From Nocardioides sp. R-C-SC26 (GTDB lineage Bacteria; Actinomycetota; Actinomycetes; Propionibacteriales; Nocardioidaceae): 64,000 nt of DNA. The notes under the pieces were generated by a model. It was not told the origin of the DNA, ran no database searches, and worked only from the letters and a program-made list of their open reading frames with translations. Of the stretch, positions 19,850 to 28,726 are shown one piece after another (the first letter of the stretch is position 1; each line of letters starts with the position of its first letter). Location of the stretch: the NCBI RefSeq assembly GCF_021246465.1, contig NZ_JAHRHK010000001.1:224060-288059 (forward strand), given 5' to 3'. Position numbers and translations under genes: made by a program.

Positions 19850-19868
19850 CGGCGACCGGCCGTCGCCG
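19850..19868. terminator. Short hairpin between convergent STAS and beta-helix genes
   Basis: CGGCGAC and GTCGCCG pair around a 5-nt loop, 13 nt after the STAS stop and 18 nt from the stop of the opposing gene. Could serve both transcripts. No T tract. Confidence 0.45.
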
Positions 19869-19886
19869 TGCCCGAGTCCGGGTCGA

Positions 19887-21989
19887 TCAATCCGTCACCA
19901 CGAAGCCGAGCAGAGTGATGCTCACGGTCGCTCGGTGCGGCGACCGGACCGCGAGCATGCGGCGGCTGCCCAACCCCACGAGCACGGTGCGCTTCACCGT
20001 CCGCCCACGCGGAGCCGAGATCGACCCCCGTGACGAGGTGCCGCCGTCCAGCGTCACCGTGGTCGCGCGGATCGCCCGCGACACCGTCACCGCCGCCAGC
20101 ACGCTGGTGGCACCGGCCGGCGCGGCGATCTTGACGGATCTCGTGCCGTCGATGCTCGCGCTCAGTACGCGCCGCGATGTGGGGGCGACGCATCCGTCGG
20201 TGGAGACCGGGAGCGGCTTCGTCGTCACGCCGGTGCTCGTCGTGCTCATCACCCGTCCGGGGTCGATCGAGCAGCGGAAGGAGCCGACGACCTGGGCCGC
20301 CCGAAGAACGCGGACGGCGCCCGAGGGTGCCTGCTCGCCGCTCCGCGTGGTCTGCATCCGGCCGGCGAGTCGCGCCGTCCCGGTGACGACCAGGCGCCCC
20401 GGGGCGTCGGCAGCCGTGGAGACCGCCGGGATGTAGAGACCGCCCGCCGCGGCGGTGTAGTCGCCGTCGATGGTGAACACGCCGTTGGGCTGCACCCGGG
20501 CGTTGCCCGCGTTCAGGTCACCGGTGAGCCTCCCGGTCCCGATGATGCGGGCCGCGGAGGTGAAGCGGGTCGTCGGCACGTCCCAGACGGTGCGTCCGCG
20601 GAACTGGAGTCGGCCTTGGCCGTCGACCTCGACCCACTTCACCACGGCGTCGGCCGAGGACCTATCGCCGACGAGCATCTGGGAGCCCTCCTGCAGCGTC
20701 AGGACGCCGAGCGAGGTGCAGCAGCCGCCCGCGGCCACGGTCGCGCCGTCGGGCACGGTGAGGCGGGCGCCCGCGGGGATGGTCAGGCGCGCGCCACTCA
20801 TCACCCACAGTTGCGAGCCCGGCTGGTTACCCGTCATCGCCAGCCCGCCGCCCGGGATCAGCGCACCCGACTGCCCGCGGACGGCCGGATCGCGCACGGT
20901 GATGCGGGTGATGGTCTGCCGCTCGGTCATCGCCGAGACCCCGCTGGCGAGCGTGAGCTCGCCGCGGATGTCCGGTCCGGCGAAACGCACCTGGCCCGAG
21001 CCGGCGATCGTGCCGACACCCGAGACGACCGCGTCGTCGCCGAGGGCCAGGGTGGATCGATCGGCCAGGGTGAGCCGCTCGCCGAGGCCGAGGAACTTCA
21101 TGGTGTGGTCGGGTGCGAGCGGGCTCTCGGGCCGGAAGTTGTCGCCGTCGGTCTCGGCGATGGTCAACCGACCTCCGCCGGTCAGCGTCGCCGGGCCCGA
21201 GGTGCTGTTGACGGCGTTGCCACCGACACGGATAGGTCCGCCGACGACCTGGAGCTCGCCCCCACGTGCGACGTCGATCGCGCCGGCCAGGTCGAGGCCC
21301 AGCTGTTCCAGCTTCGCCGGGGAGGCGCACGGCACGGTGGTGCCGGCCGAGCGGACGCGCAGTGCGCCGTCGACCACGACGGTCGAGGCCGTCCCGGAGC
21401 AGCAGCGGCTGCCGAGCAGCCGGGCAGTGGGATCGACCTCGAGCGTGCCGCCTTCGGCGATCCGCATGCCGCTGTCGAACCAGAAGGTGAGCCAGGGCCG
21501 GTCGCCCGCGGCCGCACCCGACGTCAGCTCGACCGGGCCGGCGAGGGTCAGAGTCTGGTCGCCGCCGCGGCCGAAGCCGAGTGTCGTCTGGGTGGGGCTG
21601 ATCAGCGACGGGGTGCTCGAGGTCGTCGGCGCCACGACGAGGTCGAGGTTGATGTCGCCACCGGTCCAGCGCAACTCACCGGTCGTGACCTGCCCCGTGC
21701 CGCTCAGCGACGACGCGCGCGCAGGGTTGCCGATCATCGTCAGCGATGCGAGACGGACGGTGGGGACGCCGTCGACGGTCTGATGGGCGCCGGAGGGGAC
21801 CGGTCCCACCGTCACCGAGTCGCCGTCCGCGGGGATGCCCGACGGCGTCCAGTTGCGGGCGTCACTCCACGTCGACGACGACGCGCCGCTCCACGTGTAC
21901 GCCGTCGCCGCCTGGCCCGGCGAGGCCAGGACCAGCGGCGTCAGAGCGGCGATGACGACCAGGGACGTGATCCATGCGGTGCGCCTCAC
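19887..21989 (-). CDS. Secreted beta-helix repeat protein, function unknown
   Basis: 700 residues from GTG 21989. A Sec signal peptide (MRRTAWITSLVVIAALTPLV, cut near GQAAT) is followed by TYTWSGASSSTWSDARNW-like sequence typical of the first strand of adhesin/autotransporter-type beta helices. The body is rich in Gly, Thr, Ser and Val with recurring short strands such as GGGLAMTG, LTIPAGARLTV and GGRLTI, consistent with a right-handed beta helix. No catalytic motif, sortase signal or membrane anchor was found. A surface-exposed adhesive or structural role is a guess from fold style only. Confidence 0.75.
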   Translation of the reverse strand: MRRTAWITSLVVIAALTPLVLASPGQAATAYTWSGASSSTWSDARNWTPSGIPADGDSVTVGPVPSGAHQTVDGVPTVRLASLTMIGNPARASSLSGTGQVTTGELRWTGGDINLDLVVAPTTSSTPSLISPTQTTLGFGRGGDQTLTLAGPVELTSGAAAGDRPWLTFWFDSGMRIAEGGTLEVDPTARLLGSRCCSGTASTVVVDGALRVRSAGTTVPCASPAKLEQLGLDLAGAIDVARGGELQVVGGPIRVGGNAVNSTSGPATLTGGGRLTIAETDGDNFRPESPLAPDHTMKFLGLGERLTLADRSTLALGDDAVVSGVGTIAGSGQVRFAGPDIRGELTLASGVSAMTERQTITRITVRDPAVRGQSGALIPGGGLAMTGNQPGSQLWVMSGARLTIPAGARLTVPDGATVAAGGCCTSLGVLTLQEGSQMLVGDRSSADAVVKWVEVDGQGRLQFRGRTVWDVPTTRFTSAARIIGTGRLTGDLNAGNARVQPNGVFTIDGDYTAAAGGLYIPAVSTAADAPGRLVVTGTARLAGRMQTTRSGEQAPSGAVRVLRAAQVVGSFRCSIDPGRVMSTTSTGVTTKPLPVSTDGCVAPTSRRVLSASIDGTRSVKIAAPAGATSVLAAVTVSRAIRATTVTLDGGTSSRGSISAPRGRTVKRTVLVGLGSRRMLAVRSPHRATVSITLLGFVVTD

Positions 21990-22119
21990 GGGGAGATCGT
22001 CGCGGAACGGCCTCCGGCCCGCGAACTGGTCTGGACCGCTTCTCGGCGCTCGGCCGACGCCGGGGAGCTTGCCGACGACGAGCCTCCGAGCGCGGTCGGG
22101 GGTGTGGCAGGGTGGAGGC

Positions 22120-22614
22120 GTGGCCGATGACGCGAGCGTGCCCGACGTGCCCGCCGGTGAGGACGGCGGGCTCGGCGCCGACGAGGTACTGAGTGCGCCT
22201 CCGGTGGTCTTCCCCGGCCAGGCGGCGTCGCACGAGAGTGCCTATCGGGTCGCGCACGACCTGCTGAGCCGCCGGGCGCCTGCGGAGGCGTTGGCCGTGC
22301 TCGAGCCGGCGCTGGAGTCGGAGCCTGAGAACGTCGGGCTGCGCTCGCTGCGTGCCTGGGCGTTCCTGATCCGAGCCCAGCTCCGACGCGCCGAGGAGGA
22401 GCTGCGGGAGATCGTGGAGCAGGTGCCGGACGACGTGTGGGCACGGCACGCCCTGGGCCGCAGCCTGGAGCGCCAGTCGCGCTACGCCGATGCGCTCCCG
22501 CACCTGCGTCTGGCAGCCGCGATGTCGGGCGATCCCGAGCACGAGACCGCCGTGTTGCGGGTGGAGCGGCGTCAGGCCGAGCTCGGCGAGCGGTCGTTCG
22601 ACGACCTGCACTGA
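22120..22614 (+). CDS. Tetratricopeptide-repeat protein
   Basis: 164 residues from GTG 22120; GTG 22102 and GTG 22138 are alternatives, and the GGTGGAGG motif sits too close to the chosen start to decide. The body (about 40-150) has helical repeats of about 34 residues: AYRVAHDLLSRRAPAEALAV, NVGLRSLRAWAFLIRAQLRR and VWARHALGRSLERQSRYADA. TPRs mediate protein contacts. There is no signal peptide, so it is cytoplasmic. It lies upstream of recA on the same strand, but a separate recA promoter region follows. Confidence 0.8.
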   Translation: MADDASVPDVPAGEDGGLGADEVLSAPPVVFPGQAASHESAYRVAHDLLSRRAPAEALAVLEPALESEPENVGLRSLRAWAFLIRAQLRRAEEELREIVEQVPDDVWARHALGRSLERQSRYADALPHLRLAAAMSGDPEHETAVLRVERRQAELGERSFDDLH

Positions 22615-22670
22615 CAGCGTGGCCCGAGCTGCCGATCCGGTGACTCGGAACCGGGCGTGTCGCTGTTCTT

Positions 22671-22684
22671 CGAACAGGTGTTCG
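22671..22684 (+). promoter_or_regulatory. LexA (SOS) box upstream of recA
   Basis: CGAACAGGTGTTCG is a perfect match to the Gram-positive SOS consensus CGAAC-N4-GTTCG bound by LexA. A possible -10 (TACGGT, 22688-22693) starts 4 nt after it, so bound LexA would block this promoter. It is 137 nt before the recA start. Confidence 0.93.
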
Positions 22685-22754
22685 TACTACGGTCGGTGCT
22701 GACGCCGACGACGCGGCGGACTCTCCACAGGGGTTCCCGGTCGTCGACCCGGGA

Positions 22755-22777
22755 CTGTCGGTGCCTGGTTCTAGCGT
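22755..22777 (+). promoter_or_regulatory. RecA-NDp-type (PafBC-dependent) promoter of recA
   Basis: CTGTCGGTG, 8 nt, then TAGCGT. This fits the LexA-independent DNA-damage promoter consensus TTGTCRGTG-N8-TANNNT known from mycobacteria at 8 of 9 upstream positions with exact spacing. It lies downstream of the LexA box, 44 nt from the recA start, giving recA two damage-responsive promoters as in Mycobacterium. Confidence 0.88.
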
Positions 22778-22820
22778 CCCTCGAGACAACGAACCGCACC
22801 CCCTGACCTAAGGACGAGAC

Positions 22821-23879
<1,059 letters not shown>

Positions 23880-24008
23880 TCCGACCCCGGTCTGGGCAGG
23901 CGACGTCGGGCTCGGCGTCGACGCCTGGACGCATGGACGCACCCGTGGTCCGGCGGGCGGGCGGCCCCCCCCGGGGGCCGGGCGGCGGGCCCCCCCCCGC
24001 CGGCCCCG

Positions 24009-24515
24009 GTGCACGCGGGCCCGGACGCCGACCCGGAGTCGGTCGCCCGCACGATCCTGCTCGATCAGTTGACCGGGCGTGCGCGCAGCCGTCACGAGCT
24101 CGCCGAGAAGCTGCGCTCGCGGGGGGTGCCCGAGGAGGTCGCCGGACGACTCCTCGATCGGTTCGAGGAGGTCGGGTTGGTCGACGACGCGGCCTTCGCG
24201 CGTGCCTGGGCGAGCGGTCGCCAGTCGGCCAAGGGCCTGGCGCGGCGGGCGATCGCCCAGGAACTGCGACGCAAGGGCGTCGGCGACGAGACGGCGCGTA
24301 CCGCGCTGGACGAACTCGACCCCGACGCTGAGACGGAGGCGGCCCGCGCGCTGGTGCGCAAGAAGCTGCGCACGTTGGCGCGGGTCGACGACGTCACGGC
24401 CACCCGCCGTCTGGTGGGCATGCTCGCCCGCAAGGGGTACGGCTCAGGCCTGGCGTTCGCCGTCGTGCGCGAGGAGCTGGCGGCTGCTGATCGTGTGGCC
24501 CCCGACGCGGGATGA
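24009..24515 (+). CDS. recX: Regulatory protein RecX (apparent 5' frameshift)
   Basis: 168 residues in the intact part, from GTG 24009. RecX binds RecA filaments and modulates recombinase activity. Visible: DQLTGRARSRHELAEKL, VPEEVAGRLLDRFEEVGLVD and DDAAFARAWASGRQSAKGLA, the repeated three-helix motifs of RecX. A better N-terminus starts at ATG 23868, overlapping the recA stop ([20 protein letters not shown]), but it is one frame off. The frames meet in two C runs (C8 at 23965-23972 and C9 at 23990-23998); one missing base there would join them. This may be a sequencing error or a real, possibly slippage-prone, frameshift. Confidence 0.85.
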   Translation: MHAGPDADPESVARTILLDQLTGRARSRHELAEKLRSRGVPEEVAGRLLDRFEEVGLVDDAAFARAWASGRQSAKGLARRAIAQELRRKGVGDETARTALDELDPDAETEAARALVRKKLRTLARVDDVTATRRLVGMLARKGYGSGLAFAVVREELAAADRVAPDAG

Positions 24516-24552
24516 AACCCGGCCGTCATGCAGCAGTGCCACACTCGTGCGC

Positions 24553-25035
24553 GTGAGCGACGAGCACGAGAAGCTGACCTGGTCCGGTTTCGGGGACGCG
24601 ATCGACGGTCTGGCACGTCAGGTGGTCGCCAGCGGGTTCGAACCCGATCTCATCCTGTCCGTGGCACGAGGGGGTCTGGCCCTCGGCATGGGGCTGGGCT
24701 ACGCCCTGGACGTCAAGAACCTGTCTGCAGTGAACGTCGAGTTCTACACCGGCGTCGACACCCGCCTGCCGGTGCCGATCATGTTGCCGCCCACGCCGGA
24801 CGTCGTCGCCCTCGACGGCCTGCGGATCCTGATCGCCGACGACATCGCCGACACGGGGCTGACCCTCCAGCACGTGCAGGAGTTCTGCGCCGATCACGTC
24901 GCCGAGGCGCGGATCGCCACGGTCTATGAGAAAGCACGTTCGGTGGTCAAGCCCGACTACTGCTGGAAGCAGACCGACGCCTGGATCGACTTCCCGTGGT
25001 CGAGCCGCGAGCCGCTGGTCTCCCGGGCGCGCTGA
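24553..25035 (+). CDS. Phosphoribosyltransferase family protein
   Basis: 160 residues from GTG 24553 (GTG 24547 also possible). Type I PRTase fold: ILSVARGGLALGMGLGYAL near the N-terminus and the PRPP-binding loop ILIADDIADTGLTLQ (about residues 92-106). A C-terminal KPDYCWKQTDAWIDFPW resembles the xanthine/hypoxanthine PRTase hood. It probably salvages a purine base with PRPP, but the base cannot be named from sequence. It sits between recX and ppk2 on the same strand. Confidence 0.82.
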   Translation: MSDEHEKLTWSGFGDAIDGLARQVVASGFEPDLILSVARGGLALGMGLGYALDVKNLSAVNVEFYTGVDTRLPVPIMLPPTPDVVALDGLRILIADDIADTGLTLQHVQEFCADHVAEARIATVYEKARSVVKPDYCWKQTDAWIDFPWSSREPLVSRAR

Positions 25036-25071
25036 CCCGCGCTCACGGCGGGCCGGTGCCATGATCGGCGC

Positions 25072-25914
25072 ATGCAGGACCTGAGACTTCCCGACGACCT
25101 CGCCGGCCTCGACCTGACGTCGATCCCGACGGACGCCACGCCTGGCTTCGACGGTGACCGCGACGCCGGGCGCGCAGCCCTGGCCGAGCTCGGCGAGGAG
25201 CTCGCGGACGTCCAGGAGCGGCTCTTCGCCCACGGGAGAGCCGGCGGGCACCGCAGCGTTCTCGTGGTGCTGCAGGGGATGGACACCTCGGGCAAGGGGG
25301 GCACGCTGCGCAACACCGTCGGCATGCTCGACCCGCAGGGTGTCCGCATCGCCGCGTTCAAGGCGCCGACCGAGGAAGAGCGGGCACACGACTTCCTCTG
25401 GCGCATCGAACGGGAGCTGCCGCCGCCGGGTGCCGTCGGCGTCTTCGATCGCTCGCACTACGAGGACGTGCTGATCGCCCGGGTGCGGGAGCTCGCCCCG
25501 CCCGCTGAGATCGAGCGTCGTTACGACGCCATCGTCGACTTCGAGCAGCGTCTGGTCGACCAGGGAACGGTCCTGGTCAAGTGCATGCTGCACATCTCGC
25601 CCCAGGAGCAGAGGGAACGACTGCTGGCCCGACTGGACGACCCGCGCAAGCACTGGAAGTTCAACCCGGGCGACATCGACGAGCGAGGTCGTTGGACGGA
25701 TTACCGCAGGGCTTACGAGACGGCCATCGAGAGGACCCACACCGCCGCCGCGCCCTGGCACGTCGTCCCGGCCGATCGCAAGTGGTACCGGGACCTTGCG
25801 GTCGCCTCGCTGCTGGGCAGCGCGCTGCGGGGTATGGGCCTGTCCTGGCCCGTCGCCGACTTCGACGTCGCCGAACAGCGGCGGCGTCTCGACGACGAGG
25901 CGCCGATCGCATGA
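25072..25914 (+). CDS. Polyphosphate kinase 2 family protein
   Basis: 280 residues from ATG 25072. PPK2 enzymes transfer phosphate between polyphosphate and nucleotides. Walker A GMDTSGKGG (about residue 69), lid region, Walker B VFDRSHYEDVL (about 124), and the KFNPGDIDERGRWTDYRRAY segment of the C-terminal half are all present. The single-domain length is usual for class I/III PPK2. Direction (ADP or AMP phosphorylation) cannot be told. Its stop overlaps the ATG of the HipA-like kinase, so the two are co-translated. Confidence 0.93.
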   Translation: MQDLRLPDDLAGLDLTSIPTDATPGFDGDRDAGRAALAELGEELADVQERLFAHGRAGGHRSVLVVLQGMDTSGKGGTLRNTVGMLDPQGVRIAAFKAPTEEERAHDFLWRIERELPPPGAVGVFDRSHYEDVLIARVRELAPPAEIERRYDAIVDFEQRLVDQGTVLVKCMLHISPQEQRERLLARLDDPRKHWKFNPGDIDERGRWTDYRRAYETAIERTHTAAAPWHVVPADRKWYRDLAVASLLGSALRGMGLSWPVADFDVAEQRRRLDDEAPIA

Positions 25915-26687
25915 GGGAGCCGTTGGCGCAGGTCGCCGTCACCCGCTACCTCACGCCGCTGCGCGAGGGCGGCAGCATGCCGGGAGTCGTCGAGGGCGAC
26001 GACTGGGGCACCTACGTGTGCAAGTTCCGAGGCGCAGGCCAGGGACTGCGGGTACTCGTGGCGGAGGTGATCGCAGCAGGAGTCGCCTCGGCAGTCGGCC
26101 TGGACACCCCGCGACAGGTCGTCCTGGATCTGGACCAGGCGCTGACCCGGTTCGAGGCCGACGAGGAGGTGCAGGATCTGCTGCGTGCCAGTGTCGGCAC
26201 GAACCTCGGCATCGACTTCCTCCCTGGTTCGTTCGGGCCCGAGGCGGCGGGGGAGATTTCTGCCGAGCTCGCGTCTCGGATCGTCTGGCTCGATGCCTTC
26301 ATCGCCAACGTCGATCGCTCGTGGCGCAACCCGAACCTGCTCTGGTGGGGGAAGCGGCTGTGGGTGATCGACCACGGCGCATCGCTCTACTTCCACCACG
26401 GATGGTCGAACGGTGTCGGAGACCCTGCGCGCTTCGCAGCGCAACCGTGGAGCGTCGGCGATCACCTGTTCCGTGATCGGGCCACCGAGCTCGCGGCGGT
26501 CGACGCCGAGGTGACGTCGATCCTCACCGAGGACCTGCTCGGCGACATCGTCGCCACGGTGCCGGCCGACTGGCTCGAGCCGGTGCCCGGCACCGTCGGC
26601 CCGGAGGATGTCCGCAGCGCCTACCGCGAGTTCCTGACGGCGCGGGCTGCGACGCGACAGTGGCTGCCGGGTGGCGATCCGCGATGA
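25911..26687 (+). CDS. HipA-like kinase (HipA_2-type)
   Basis: 258 residues from ATG 25911, overlapping ppk2 by 4 nt. It resembles the compact HipA-like kinases: YVCKFRGAGQG (nucleotide-binding region), a catalytic-loop-like NVDRSWRNPN (about residue 130) and a metal-binding VIDHGASLYFHH (about 150). HipA kinases phosphorylate aminoacyl-tRNA synthetases to cause dormancy, but this subgroup lacks a HipB-type antitoxin and its target is unknown. It is followed, again with a 4-nt overlap, by a DUF3037 protein. The two families are often found side by side. Confidence 0.82.
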   Translation: MREPLAQVAVTRYLTPLREGGSMPGVVEGDDWGTYVCKFRGAGQGLRVLVAEVIAAGVASAVGLDTPRQVVLDLDQALTRFEADEEVQDLLRASVGTNLGIDFLPGSFGPEAAGEISAELASRIVWLDAFIANVDRSWRNPNLLWWGKRLWVIDHGASLYFHHGWSNGVGDPARFAAQPWSVGDHLFRDRATELAAVDAEVTSILTEDLLGDIVATVPADWLEPVPGTVGPEDVRSAYREFLTARAATRQWLPGGDPR

Positions 26688-27073
26688 CGGACGAAGCCGA
26701 CGCGTACCAGTACGTCGTCCTGCGGTGCGTTCCGCGCCCCGAGCGCGAGGAGTTCCTCAACGTCGGCGTCGTCGTCTACTGCCAGGACGCCGATCTGCTC
26801 GACGTCGTGTGGCACGTCGACGGTGCTCGGGTGCACGCGCTCGCAGACGACCTGGATCTCGACGATCTCGCGGACGCGCTGGCACACGTCGACGCGGTCT
26901 GCCGGGGCGACGTCGACAGGGCAGGCGCGGCTGCCGCCGCTGCGACGTCGCAGCGGTTCGGCTACCTCAAGGCGCCCCGCAGCACCGTGCTGCAACCCGG
27001 GCCGGTGCACGGCGGTCTCACCACCGCGCCGGCGACGCTCGCTGCGGACCTCTTGGCCGCCATCGCGCGTTGA
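26684..27073 (+). CDS. DUF3037 domain protein
   Basis: 129 residues from ATG 26684, overlapping the HipA-like kinase stop by 4 nt. Begins YQYVVLRCVPRPEREEFLNV, the hallmark of DUF3037, followed by GVVVYCQDADLLDVVW. No known catalytic motif and no HTH were found. The strict overlap and frequent pairing suggest it acts with the kinase, perhaps as inhibitor, substrate adaptor or partner subunit; that is inference. Its TGA stop lies inside the left arm of palindrome copy B. Confidence 0.85.
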   Translation: MTDEADAYQYVVLRCVPRPEREEFLNVGVVVYCQDADLLDVVWHVDGARVHALADDLDLDDLADALAHVDAVCRGDVDRAGAAAAAATSQRFGYLKAPRSTVLQPGPVHGGLTTAPATLAADLLAAIAR

Positions 27074-27101
27074 CCCGTCTCCAGGTAAAGACGGGTCAAC
27101 G
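27068..27101. repeat. 32-nt palindrome family, copy B
   Basis: Arms GTTGACCCGTCT / AGACGGGTCAAC identical to copy A, loop CCAGGTAA (8 nt), plus one flanking C-G pair. The stop codon of the DUF3037 gene lies within the left arm. Between convergent genes. Confidence 0.9.
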
Positions 27102-27112
27102 GCCGTCGCGAG

Positions 27113-27144
27113 GTTGACCCGTCTTCAAGTAGAGACGGGTCAAC
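27113..27144. repeat. 32-nt palindrome family, copy C
   Basis: Same arms as copies A and B, loop TCAAGTAG (8 nt), 12 nt after copy B and 3 nt before the stop codon of the opposing chelatase gene. Tandem placement between convergent genes would suit bidirectional termination, but the strict conservation of arms exceeds what termination needs. Confidence 0.9.
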
Positions 27145-27147
27145 GCC

Positions 27148-27903
27148 TCAGACGGGGACGAGCTCGACTGCGCCGACGGCGTACCGGGCGAGCACCATCC
27201 GAGCGACCTCGGGGTGGGCACCCAGCGGCTTGGAGACGGCGACCGCCCCGGCCTCGAGCGCGAGCTCCTCGGCCCGGTCGGTCAGTTCGCCGGGGGTGAG
27301 GAAGAGCGAGGCGACGGCGATGTGGCGGCGTCCCTCCGCGCGGAAGGCACGCACCGCCTCTCCCGTGGCAGGGGGGGTGTTGGCGGCGTAGGCGGCCGTC
27401 ACCGGCAGCTTGTGATGGGTGCCCCACAGCCGGGCGAGGCGGGCCACGCCCTGGTTGGCGAGCGGGTCGGTCGACCCGGCGGCGGCAAGCACGAGTGCGT
27501 CGAGCTCGCGGACCCGGCACGCCTGGAGAGCCTCGCGCATCCGGACGTCGAGCACCTCCAGGAAGGCGGCCTCCATGCCGAGGATGGCGCTGGTGCGGAC
27601 GGCGACGCCGGGGTGCCGCTCACCGGCCAACGCCACGGCGGCCTGGATGTCGACCGTGGCGCCGAACGCCTCCGACATCACCAGCGGCACGACCACGATC
27701 TCGTGGTGACCGGCCTTCACCAGGCGGTCCACGACCGTCTGGAACTCCGGCTTGCCGCGATGCGCGCCGTGCTCGACGAACGCGCGCTCGATCCGCAGGT
27801 CAGGGCGTTGCGCCTTCACCTCCGAGACCAAGGCGGCGATCGTCTTGGTGGTGCGGGGGTCGCGGCTCGCGTGAGCCAGGGCGATCAATGCGGGAGCAGC
27901 CAT
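27148..27903 (-). CDS. Sirohydrochlorin chelatase (CbiX/SirB-like)
   Basis: 251 residues. Two repeats of the chelatase fold: LIALAHASRDPRTTKTI near the N-terminus with the metal-binding HA(S) motif, and a degenerate second half (DALVLAAAGSTDPLANQG). In sulfur operons these proteins insert iron into sirohydrochlorin to make siroheme for sulfite reductase. It is last in the nirA-(zinc ribbon)-cysH-chelatase set; M. tuberculosis has the same order (nirA, cysH, che1). Cobalt insertion is possible but less likely in this context. Confidence 0.88.
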   Translation of the reverse strand: MAAPALIALAHASRDPRTTKTIAALVSEVKAQRPDLRIERAFVEHGAHRGKPEFQTVVDRLVKAGHHEIVVVPLVMSEAFGATVDIQAAVALAGERHPGVAVRTSAILGMEAAFLEVLDVRMREALQACRVRELDALVLAAAGSTDPLANQGVARLARLWGTHHKLPVTAAYAANTPPATGEAVRAFRAEGRRHIAVASLFLTPGELTDRAEELALEAGAVAVSKPLGAHPEVARMVLARYAVGAVELVPV

Positions 27904-27982
27904 GGTGCGCTGCCTCCTCTCTGCTGACGACCCGGTATCCCGGGGCTGGTGATGCTGGGGTGGTGCTGGATGCGTGCAGCGA

Positions 27983-28726
27983 TCAGGTGTGGATGCCGCA
28001 CTCGGTCTTGTTGGTGCCGGCCCATCGGCCCGATCGCGGGTCCTCGCCCGGCGCCACCCGCCGGGTGCAGGGTGCGCAGCCGATCGAGGGATAGCCGTCG
28101 TAGACCAGCGGGTTCACCAGGACGCCGTTGTCCTGGATGTAGCGCTCGACCTGCTCGTCGCTCCAGCGAGCGAGGGGGGAGACCTTGACCTTGCCCTTCT
28201 TGGCGTCCCACCCGATCACCGGAGCGATCACCCGGTTGTGGGTCTCGGCGCGACGCAAGCCCGTAGCCCACGCGTCGTAGCCGGCGAGCGAGTCGGCCAG
28301 CGGCTGCACCTTGCGGAGCTTGCAGCACAGGTCGGGGTCGGTGCGGAAGAGGTCCTTGCCGTAGGTCGCGTCCTGCTCGGCGACCGACTGGACAGGTGTG
28401 ATCGTGATCAGGTTGACCGGCATGGTCGCCTCGACGGCGTCGCGGGTGCCGATGGTCTCCACGAAGTGGTACCCGGTGTCGAGGAAGACCACGTCGATGT
28501 CCGGTACGACCTTCGAGGCCACGTGCGCCAACACGGCGTCGCCCATCGACGACGTCACGCAGAACCGGTCTCCGAAGGTGGCGGCGGCCCATTCGATGAT
28601 CGTCTCGGCCGGAGCGAGCTCGAGCTCGGCTCCCCAGTGCGAGACCAGGTCGCGTAGCTCCTCGGGGGAGCGACCCGCTGTGGCGATACCGCGGGAGTCA
28701 CGGGCGCGCTGGGTGACGGTGGTCAT
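27983..28726 (-). CDS. cysH: Phosphoadenylyl/adenylyl-sulfate reductase CysH
   Basis: 247 residues from ATG 28726. Reduces activated sulfate (APS or PAPS) to sulfite with thioredoxin. The C-C...C-x2-C cluster signature (DLCCKLRKVQPL and GCAPCTR) marks the 4Fe-4S bacterial APS-reductase subtype; the C-terminal ECGIH holds the redox cysteine. The PP-loop region FCVTSSMGDAVL is near residue 52. An in-frame extension to 28945 would run across the zinc-ribbon gene. The ATG overlaps that gene's stop by 4 nt. Confidence 0.94.
   Translation of the reverse strand: MTTVTQRARDSRGIATAGRSPEELRDLVSHWGAELELAPAETIIEWAAATFGDRFCVTSSMGDAVLAHVASKVVPDIDVVFLDTGYHFVETIGTRDAVEATMPVNLITITPVQSVAEQDATYGKDLFRTDPDLCCKLRKVQPLADSLAGYDAWATGLRRAETHNRVIAPVIGWDAKKGKVKVSPLARWSDEQVERYIQDNGVLVNPLVYDGYPSIGCAPCTRRVAPGEDPRSGRWAGTNKTECGIHT

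Noticed and set aside
23960..24002. G/C block as an origin or mobile-element end
   Set aside because: No flanking repeats, no target duplication; better explained by the recX frameshift or sequencing error.
27068..27144. Tandem palindromes as a mini CRISPR array
   Set aside because: Only two units, a 12-nt gap instead of spacer-length sequence, and no cas genes in the window.
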